Assembly: GCF_902491285.1 (NCBI RefSeq)
Contig: NZ_CABUHK010000087.1
Coordinates: forward strand, 1-21,635
Source of the DNA: an uncultured Bacteroides sp.
GTDB taxonomy: Bacteria > Bacteroidota > Bacteroidia > Bacteroidales > Bacteroidaceae
Direction of reading: 5' to 3'
DNA length: 21,635 bases
Positions 15,566 through 21,635 of this stretch are shown in pieces. The position numbers and the translations under genes were made by a program. Position 1 is the first letter of the stretch, and every line of letters begins with the position of its first letter. Under the pieces are notes generated by a model. That model ran no database searches. It worked only from the letters and a program-made list of their open reading frames with translations, and was not told the origin of the DNA.

Positions 15566-17290
15566 TTAATAACCGGGATTCTGAACCAGTTTAGAATTAG
15601 TATCAAGTGTCTGCCGTATCAGCGGAAAAATTTGGCAATGATTGTCCGCATCGGGTATTTTGTCCCACCAGCGACCAGTTGAGAACTTGCCGAAACGTAT
15701 CAGGTCAATGCGACGACGACCTTCGGCAAAAAACTCACGTCCCCATTCATCAAGCATCTCGTTCATGTTAAGCTGCACTTTACCCTCGGGAGCATAAAGT
15801 ACCTCTTTGAGCTGTTCACTTGGATAGTTGCGGCGACGTACGCTATTGAGCAGTTCGGCTGCATCATCAACGGCACCGCGACGCAGTTTGCACTCGGCCA
15901 AAGAGTAGATCACTTCGGGCAAACGTATTTCGGCATAGTCACTCTCAAGCTGATGCGGATCATCATCGGCATAGAAAGGATATTTCACAAAATGATATCC
16001 TGAGTTGTGGTCACCGCTTGAAAGCGTACTTTCCTTATTTCTTGGCCAACTGTCGGGTGCAAGGTCGTGGAAAACACCCACGGCATCGCGTATATACAAT
16101 TTGTATGGCTTTTCAGGAGCAATCATCTGATGCATTTTGCCATCATCCCCTTTGTACTCGATGTAGCCATATAAGAACATACCTTCACGACGTCCGTTTC
16201 CTAAGTTACGATACATTTTCATGCGTTCGTCGCCCGGATACTTACGGAATTTCTCTACAGGCATACCCAATTCATAATCATAGAGCTTGCCGTTCAGGTC
16301 GTAGCTCGGCGAAGCTGCAAAGTGGCAGTTGTGGGCACCTTTCTTACATTTACGGTCGCCAAAATAGACCTCCGAATTCGCAGGCACGGTATTCCAAAAA
16401 GTATTATTTTCATAATGCCATGAGGTATAGCCTGCCGCTGCGGGGAAACCGAAAATCATTTCATCACATTGATCGTTGTCCCAATCGAAAGCTGCATCCC
16501 AACGGTCGGCTATTTCATAAGCGCCATATTTTCCGTCAACTAAATCCTGGGCATATCGCTCGCAGTCGCTATAACGGTCTTCGCCAATATATACTTTGGC
16601 ATTAAGATACAGACGCACCAGTAAGGAGACAACAGCACCACGCGTCCACTGACCGGCACTGACTGACGGTCCCTTCTCATATACCAAGTCTATACACTCC
16701 TTCAGTTCATCTTCAATCAGTTTAAAAATCTTCCAAGGCTCCACCTGGGTCTCAGTATTTTTCGACTGGTCGTTAAAGCTTACAACGTAGGGCACATTGC
16801 GGAAAGCATCGAGCAGGCGTATATAGAACCATGCACGCAATACACGACACTGGGCTATAAGATTATCAAAGTCCACTTGTGTGAAACCAAATTTTGCCGG
16901 ATTGAGTTGTGAGAGTTCTTCAATCACAAAGTTACATTGACCGATACCTTGAAAACATCCCGACCATTCATATATGATTGAATCATCGGCACCGCGAGCA
17001 TCGGTCCACTGATGGTAATGATACAAACGCCACACACCTCCATCGTCCCACCATCCGTCACGCACGGGTGTAATAATCTGATCGGCACTAAGTTCGTTAA
17101 GCACATGACGGCTGCTGATACTCCAGAAAGCATGCTCAAAAGGACGATAGGCAGCACGCAACACATCGTCTCGGGTATTGTAATAATTATTAGAACCGAT
17201 GGAACTGTAAAGTGTCTCATCCAGATTATTGCATCCAGCGAGAACGCTTCCAATAAACACAACTGCTAATATATAGTTTATTAATTTCAT
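15566..17290 (-). CDS. susD: SusD-like nutrient-binding outer-membrane lipoprotein
   Basis: A 574-residue RagB/SusD-family lipoprotein with the lipobox LAGC (Cys20). SusD proteins form the lid on the SusC barrel and capture the oligosaccharide. Family signs include the N-terminal TPR-like helical region (AQCRVLRAWFYIRLLDAFRN, GPSVSAGQWTRGAVVSLLVR) and the C-terminal block IRLPEVIYSLAECKLRRGAV with EWGREFFAEGRRRIDLIRFG near 515-540. Length is normal. The gene begins 34 bases after susC and is followed after 13 bases by the surface-binding lipoprotein. The symbol reflects family membership, not starch specificity. Confidence 0.97.
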   Translation of the reverse strand: MKLINYILAVVFIGSVLAGCNNLDETLYSSIGSNNYYNTRDDVLRAAYRPFEHAFWSISSRHVLNELSADQIITPVRDGWWDDGGVWRLYHYHQWTDARGADDSIIYEWSGCFQGIGQCNFVIEELSQLNPAKFGFTQVDFDNLIAQCRVLRAWFYIRLLDAFRNVPYVVSFNDQSKNTETQVEPWKIFKLIEDELKECIDLVYEKGPSVSAGQWTRGAVVSLLVRLYLNAKVYIGEDRYSDCERYAQDLVDGKYGAYEIADRWDAAFDWDNDQCDEMIFGFPAAAGYTSWHYENNTFWNTVPANSEVYFGDRKCKKGAHNCHFAASPSYDLNGKLYDYELGMPVEKFRKYPGDERMKMYRNLGNGRREGMFLYGYIEYKGDDGKMHQMIAPEKPYKLYIRDAVGVFHDLAPDSWPRNKESTLSSGDHNSGYHFVKYPFYADDDPHQLESDYAEIRLPEVIYSLAECKLRRGAVDDAAELLNSVRRRNYPSEQLKEVLYAPEGKVQLNMNEMLDEWGREFFAEGRRRIDLIRFGKFSTGRWWDKIPDADNHCQIFPLIRQTLDTNSKLVQNPGY

Positions 17291-17324
17291 ATTTTCTCGG
17301 GTACTTATTTATTAAGATAGAGAG

Positions 17325-20300
17325 TTAAAAATCAACTTGCATTCCCAGAATGAATTGTCTGGAAGATGGATAATATCCCCGGCTGCCGATAGCCCCTGGT
17401 GTAAGGCCATTTACATTGTAGGTCGACGGATCGACACCGGAAAACCTAGTGAGTGTGAACACATTGTTCATTGAACCGTAGATGCGCAGGCCATCCATGA
17501 AGCGCCAATGAGGTGTTTTAAGCGTATAGCCCAAAGTGAGCTGTTCGAGCTTGAAGTAGTCGCCACGCTCCAAAAAATAATCGGTAGCGGCATGAGGTGA
17601 CGTGGGATTGATGTCAAAATTCTTTCCATACGCCTTTTTAAGTAGATTGCCATTGAATTTACGAGTTCCATAATAGAAATCATGGATATTGAACAAGTCA
17701 AATCCGAATGCTCCCCGGAAGAAAAGCGACAAGTCAAAGTTGCGATAGCGAAAAGTGTGAGTAGTAGACAAATTGAACTTCGGCAGACCGTTACCTACAA
17801 TAGCCCGGTCGTTTTCATCAGCAAGACCGAGTTCAATGATGTCGCCTTCCTTATCATAAACCATCCATTCACCTTTTTCGTTGATACCGGCATAACGCAA
17901 CATATAAAAGTTGCCAACCGGCTGTCCCACCTCTATGCGCTGAAGAGTATAGCCAGCATAAGGAGCTTCCGTCCAACATTCATAGTAATAGTCCTGCCCC
18001 ACATACTGTGAATTGGAAAAGTTGATGAACTTATTTTTTATAGTCGAGCCTACGACATTAAAATTATACGTAAAATTACGTGTCTGCACAGGAATGAAAC
18101 TAAGTTCGAACTCGAATCCTTGATTCGACATACTCCCCACATTGACCACAGTTGTCTCGTGAAGATAAGGTGGGATAGACACGGTATATGTACCTAAAAG
18201 GTCATTGGAACGGCGATTGAAATAGTTGAAAGAACCGGCAATGCGTCCCTTAAACATTGAGAAGTCAACGCCGATGTTCCAGTTTTTAGCTTTTTCCCAA
18301 TGTAAATCAGGGTTGACATTACTCTCCGAGCCCCACACCTGCATAAACTTACCGTTAATGAAATAATCGCCCCAGCCCTTCATTGCAGGTATCGACTGGT
18401 AGCTGTCAAAATCCTGATTACCGGTCTCACCATAATCACCACGTATCTTCAAATCGTCGAGCCATCCTTGGGTAGATTCCATAAACTTCTCCTGACTTAC
18501 ACGCCAGCCTGCCGACACAGCCGGGAAGTTACCCCATTTATGATTGGAACCAAACTTAGACGAACCCTCATGACGTATGGATGCCGTGACGAGATAGCGA
18601 CCGTCCCAATCGTAGCTTACCCGACCGAAATATGCTATAAGTTTGCTATCTTTGCGATAACTGTCCATACCCAGCACACCTTCGTCTTTGGCATAATCGC
18701 CCGACCCGAGATTGTCCGATCCGAGACCATCATTAGGAAAGTTGCGGTTCTCGGCCGAATGCCCGGACTGGTGAGAATAGGTATAACTGTAACCGCCCAT
18801 CAGTTTTACATTGTGTTGTCCGAATTTTGCAGAAAGATTAGTGATCCATTCTGTCATATACTGCCTATCTGTATCGGACACACGCTTGGCGCTTCCATCA
18901 AATCCGCTATTGATAGCCGTAGTACTTGTTGAGGGAATGAACTCGGAATTATCATACACATACTGCCGGTCGGCAAATGTAATCTGCGTGTTGAGCATCA
19001 CAGGACACTCTTTCGACTTGGCCAAAAGCGGTAACAAGTTGAGGCGTGCTGTTGCATCCCAATCGAGCAACTTAGTGTCACAATGCTTTTTCTCAAGTTC
19101 CTGACGTTCTACAGGGTTGTATGTAGCCGTCTGTCCTTTAAAGTTATAATATCTCGCAGGATTACGCAGATCCATCAGTGGTGTGGTAGGATTCACTTCA
19201 ATAGCATTGGAGAAAACACCCCAATCGGCAAGGTCGGAATAGATGATGCGCGGGGCCAAATTGGCCGTGAAATTGAGCAGCCCACCTTTGGTGGTATGAT
19301 TGATAGAAGCACGTCCACCATATTCCTCGCGCATAGAACGTCTGTCGATGCCGGAAGCATCGCGATAATCAACGCTTACCCGATAATTGGTACGTTCATT
19401 GCCTCCCGAAAGGCTAAGCGTATGCTTATGGGCGAAGCCCGTTTGGCTCACACCATCAAGCCAATCGTAATTTCCGCCCAAATCATTTCCGAGGTCTCCC
19501 CAAGCAAGACGTATCCTGCGGTAATCATCGGCATCCATCATGTCGAGTTCGTTCTTCATCTTATCCCACGACAATGTAGTGGTATATGTGGTATGCACAG
19601 CACCGTCCTTGCTCCCCTTCTTCGTTGTAATCAGGATAACACCATTGGCTCCGCGTGTACCGTAGATGGCTGAAGCTGCACCGTCTTTAAGCACATCAAA
19701 CGACGCAATATCATTAGGGTTCACATTGTTCATGCTACCTCCCGGCACACCGTCGATAACGATTAGTGGTCCCAGACCCGCTTGACGCGACGCCACACCA
19801 CGAACCTGAATGTTAGAACTTGCGTTGGGGTCGGCAGCACTGACATTGACAATGGAGACACCCGACACCTTACCTTGAATAAGGCGTGCCGGATCTGATG
19901 AACTAATATTAAGAAAGTCTTTTTCGCTGACATGGCTGATAGCCGAAGTCAGTTCTTTCTTGTCCATAGTGCCATAACCGATTACCACCACTTCATTAAG
20001 GAGCTTGACATCTTCAGTCATGATGATATCCAAATTCTTACTCTCAACAGCCTTTTGAGTCACAGTAGCATATCCTATATAAGAAAATGACAACTGCGCA
20101 CCCTGTGTTACATTAATAGAATAGCCACCATCAATATCGGTGATGACGCCTGTAGCTCCAGATTTGACAGACACCCCAATAAGAGGCTCTCCAGCACTGT
20201 CAGTGACCCTACCTCTTATAGTAATTGTTTGCGCACTTAGTTCCTTCTTGTTTTCATCAGTCACTTTCGAGACAGTACCTGACAAAATGATGTGACGTCC

Positions 20301-20594
20301 CTCAATTTTGTACGTTAAGTTTCGTTCAGGCAAGATACGCTGAAGCACGGATGACAATGGCTTATTGGCTACCTTAATAGTAACCAAGGCTACCCCGGCA
20401 ACCAATTCATTGCTATAGAAAAATTTATAATTCGTCTGACGCTCAAGTTCTGACAAGACCTGAGCCAAGGGCTGTTTGTTGACGTTGATGCTTATTTTAG
20501 CATCTTGTGCTGACACCGCAAATACCCATACCATTCCAAACAACAAGAATAACCAACGGGGAAGCACTACATTTAAATGACTTCGTCTTTTCAT
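17325..20594 (-). CDS. susC: SusC-like TonB-dependent transporter with STN signalling domain
   Basis: A 1089-residue outer-membrane transporter that imports oligosaccharides using TonB energy. The signal peptide ends near residue 29 (FAVSAQ). An STN domain covers about 32-105 (ISINVNKQPLAQVLSELERQ, YKIEGRHIILSG); it is present only in transporters that signal to a FecR anti-sigma factor. A carboxypeptidase-regulatory-like domain follows at about 123-195 (GRVTDSAGEPLIGVSVK). The SusC signature EVVVIGYGTMDKKELT is at 201-216. The plug runs to about 330 (IVIDGVPGG, YGTRGANGVILITTKKG), and the barrel ends in an aromatic residue (QVDF). It is the first gene of the locus, behind the promoter at 20666-20695. 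The STN domain ties it to the ECF/FecR pair about 10 kb downstream. Confidence 0.97.
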   Translation of the reverse strand: MKRRSHLNVVLPRWLFLLFGMVWVFAVSAQDAKISINVNKQPLAQVLSELERQTNYKFFYSNELVAGVALVTIKVANKPLSSVLQRILPERNLTYKIEGRHIILSGTVSKVTDENKKELSAQTITIRGRVTDSAGEPLIGVSVKSGATGVITDIDGGYSINVTQGAQLSFSYIGYATVTQKAVESKNLDIIMTEDVKLLNEVVVIGYGTMDKKELTSAISHVSEKDFLNISSSDPARLIQGKVSGVSIVNVSAADPNASSNIQVRGVASRQAGLGPLIVIDGVPGGSMNNVNPNDIASFDVLKDGAASAIYGTRGANGVILITTKKGSKDGAVHTTYTTTLSWDKMKNELDMMDADDYRRIRLAWGDLGNDLGGNYDWLDGVSQTGFAHKHTLSLSGGNERTNYRVSVDYRDASGIDRRSMREEYGGRASINHTTKGGLLNFTANLAPRIIYSDLADWGVFSNAIEVNPTTPLMDLRNPARYYNFKGQTATYNPVERQELEKKHCDTKLLDWDATARLNLLPLLAKSKECPVMLNTQITFADRQYVYDNSEFIPSTSTTAINSGFDGSAKRVSDTDRQYMTEWITNLSAKFGQHNVKLMGGYSYTYSHQSGHSAENRNFPNDGLGSDNLGSGDYAKDEGVLGMDSYRKDSKLIAYFGRVSYDWDGRYLVTASIRHEGSSKFGSNHKWGNFPAVSAGWRVSQEKFMESTQGWLDDLKIRGDYGETGNQDFDSYQSIPAMKGWGDYFINGKFMQVWGSESNVNPDLHWEKAKNWNIGVDFSMFKGRIAGSFNYFNRRSNDLLGTYTVSIPPYLHETTVVNVGSMSNQGFEFELSFIPVQTRNFTYNFNVVGSTIKNKFINFSNSQYVGQDYYYECWTEAPYAGYTLQRIEVGQPVGNFYMLRYAGINEKGEWMVYDKEGDIIELGLADENDRAIVGNGLPKFNLSTTHTFRYRNFDLSLFFRGAFGFDLFNIHDFYYGTRKFNGNLLKKAYGKNFDINPTSPHAATDYFLERGDYFKLEQLTLGYTLKTPHWRFMDGLRIYGSMNNVFTLTRFSGVDPSTYNVNGLTPGAIGSRGYYPSSRQFILGMQVDF

Positions 20595-20665
20595 GTATTA
20601 AAGGTTCTTAGTAAATTGAATTAATAAAAAATTAAATAGTTGATTTCGCGAATTCATATAAAAGA

Positions 20666-20695
20666 CAAAATTAAAGCGACAACCCACAGTTCAAA
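20666..20695 (-). promoter_or_regulatory. Bacteroides housekeeping-type promoter for the susC operon
   Basis: On the minus strand TTTG (20692-20695) and TAATTTTG (20666-20673) match the Bacteroides -33 and -7 consensus (TTTG, TAnnTTTG), separated by 18 bases, slightly less than the usual 19-21. Transcription would start near 20660, giving a leader of about 65 bases before the susC ATG. The leader is A/T-rich with no Shine-Dalgarno motif, which is normal for Bacteroides. An ECF-dependent promoter may also exist but I cannot recognise one. Confidence 0.6.
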
Positions 20696-20724
20696 CACAT
20701 TTTTTCTTTAAAATAAAATTTTTA

Positions 20725-21577
20725 AGAGCCTGTAAAAAAATGGCTGAAATCTTTTTCTAACTAAGTTTCCGTATCAGTCGGATAGTTTCTTTGAAGTGAC
20801 TAAACTAGAAAAAGATGTATCAGACTAATTTAACGGAAACCGAGTGACAATATATAACAAAAGTGTTGAACCTGCAAGAAAGCGGAAATATGATTTTACG
20901 AATGATTTGGAATGCCATTTTTTATTTAGTGAAGATCGGTTGCCAATGGCGTATGCTTACTCTTGACTTCCCTAAGTGACAGTAGGTTTATTACTTCTAT
21001 CACAAATGGGCTGCTCAGTTTGACTTAGACCTGTTATAAAAAAATTACGGGGACATGTACGTGTGAAACGAGGTCAAAACAGGGAGCCAAATGTAGACAT
21101 CATGGATAATCAAAGTGTCAAATGGGGAAACAATGCTTTCTTGAATAGTGTTGATGGAAATAAAAAGATAAAAGGTATAAAACGCCATGTCATAGTAGAT
21201 AAGAATGGTTTTCTTATTGGCGTTATGGTTACCATAGCTTATGTACATGACAGTAAAGTTGCTTAGCTGCTGATGAGAATTCTTAAAGAAACGTGCTCTG
21301 GGATAAAGGTATACTTGCCGATAGAGGATATAGGGAAGGGAACTAATTGATAACATAAGAAAGAGCTTCGGATATGTTATTCAAGTAGTAATCAGCGCAT
21401 ATAAGGAACAAGGATTCAGACCTATTCAAAAGATATGGATTGTGGAAAGGACATTCTCGTGGATGGAGTACAATAGAAGACTCTACCCAAATTATGAACT
21501 AACATTTGATTCTGCAGAGAAAATGGTCAAATTGGCATCTATTAAGATTATATTGAGGAAAATTTAAACAGGAGCCA
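20725..21577 (+). mobile_element. Decayed IS5-family insertion sequence
   Basis: The region around the broken transposase gene is A/T-rich and differs from the PUL. Possible ends are agagCCTGTaaaaaaat at 20725-20741 and its diverged counterpart at about 21561-21577 (ggctCCTGTttaaattt on the minus strand). They share CCTGT and an A/T tail, but the match is weak. TTAA-like bases adjoin the left end. The right end may instead lie outside the window. The left end is only about 30 bases upstream of the susC promoter -33 element. Confidence 0.6.
20815..21567 (+). pseudogene. IS5-family transposase, broken by several stops and frameshifts
   Basis: Read across frames, the sequence spells a complete DDE transposase. 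It starts MYQTNLTETE at 20815, then [63 protein letters not shown] (read in another frame near 21316), and IWIVERTFSWMEYNRRL before a stop at 21565-21567. The IDNQSVK, ADRGYR and VERTFSW blocks carry the DDE residues of the IS5 family. It is inactive: TGA at 20845-20847 replaces a Trp, there are further stops near 20971 and 21264-21266, and at least one frameshift lies between 21290 and 21345. The only intact piece is the 67-codon frame 21063-21266, which is not a gene in its own right. Confidence 0.88.
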
Positions 21578-21635
21578 AATCATTGCTGTCCCATTAAAAT
21601 CTAAAAGAGTTCTTTGAAATATTTGAAATTTAGTT

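Noticed and set aside
20600..20760. Invertible (phase-variable) promoter upstream of susC
   Set aside because: I looked for inverted repeats flanking the promoter and found none; no site-specific recombinase gene is in the window.
21076..21580. Shared sequence aaacag(g)gagccaaat at about 21077 and 21566
   Set aside because: One copy lies inside the transposase reading frame (GQNREPN) and the other just after its stop; about 15 bases with one indel is most likely chance or an IS-internal coincidence.

Overview
The window looks like a piece of a Bacteroidales (Bacteroides-like) chromosome. It carries a polysaccharide utilization locus (PUL): a SusC/SusD pair, a multi-domain surface glycan-binding lipoprotein, several carbohydrate-active enzymes, and an ECF sigma factor/FecR-type anti-sigma pair. 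A Bacteroides-type promoter (TTTG / TAnnTTTG) lies upstream of susC. Every intact gene is on the minus strand, so transcription runs from right to left.

Layout in transcription order. At the far right (about 20725-21577) is a decayed IS5-family insertion sequence on the plus strand. Next comes a short promoter region (20595-20724). It is followed by a SusC-like TonB-dependent transporter with an N-terminal STN signalling domain (17325-20594), a SusD-like lipoprotein (15566-17290), and a SusE/SusF-like lipoprotein of five tandem domains whose last domain is cut off by an in-frame amber codon (13660-15552). A clan GH-D (GH27-like) lipoprotein follows (12154-13617). A strong hairpin at 12104-12147 separates this surface module from a downstream enzyme block: a GH123-like/DUF4091 protein, a retaining-type GH97, an alpha/beta-hydrolase esterase, then the ECF sigma factor and FecR anti-sigma factor (ATGA overlap). 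After these come a 1109-residue protein with an exo-beta-1,3-galactanase-like GH43 module fused to a long uncharacterised region, and a GH3 glycosidase running off the left edge.

Proposed working (inference): the SusE-like protein and SusD hold the glycan at the cell surface, the GH27-like lipoprotein may trim it there, and SusC imports the pieces. The periplasmic GH97, GH123-like, esterase, GH43 and GH3 enzymes then take them apart. The STN domain of SusC, the FecR protein and the ECF sigma factor form a self-contained trans-envelope signalling circuit. The combination of an exo-beta-1,3-galactanase-like GH43 with an alpha-galactosidase or beta-L-arabinopyranosidase type GH97 suggests a galactose-rich, possibly acetylated target such as type II arabinogalactan or a related gum; this is not proven.

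The points most worth a second look are the fused GH43 protein with its unassigned C-terminal two-thirds, the expanding repeat array in the surface binding protein and its premature stop, the intra-operon hairpin, and the IS remnant lying directly against the PUL promoter.
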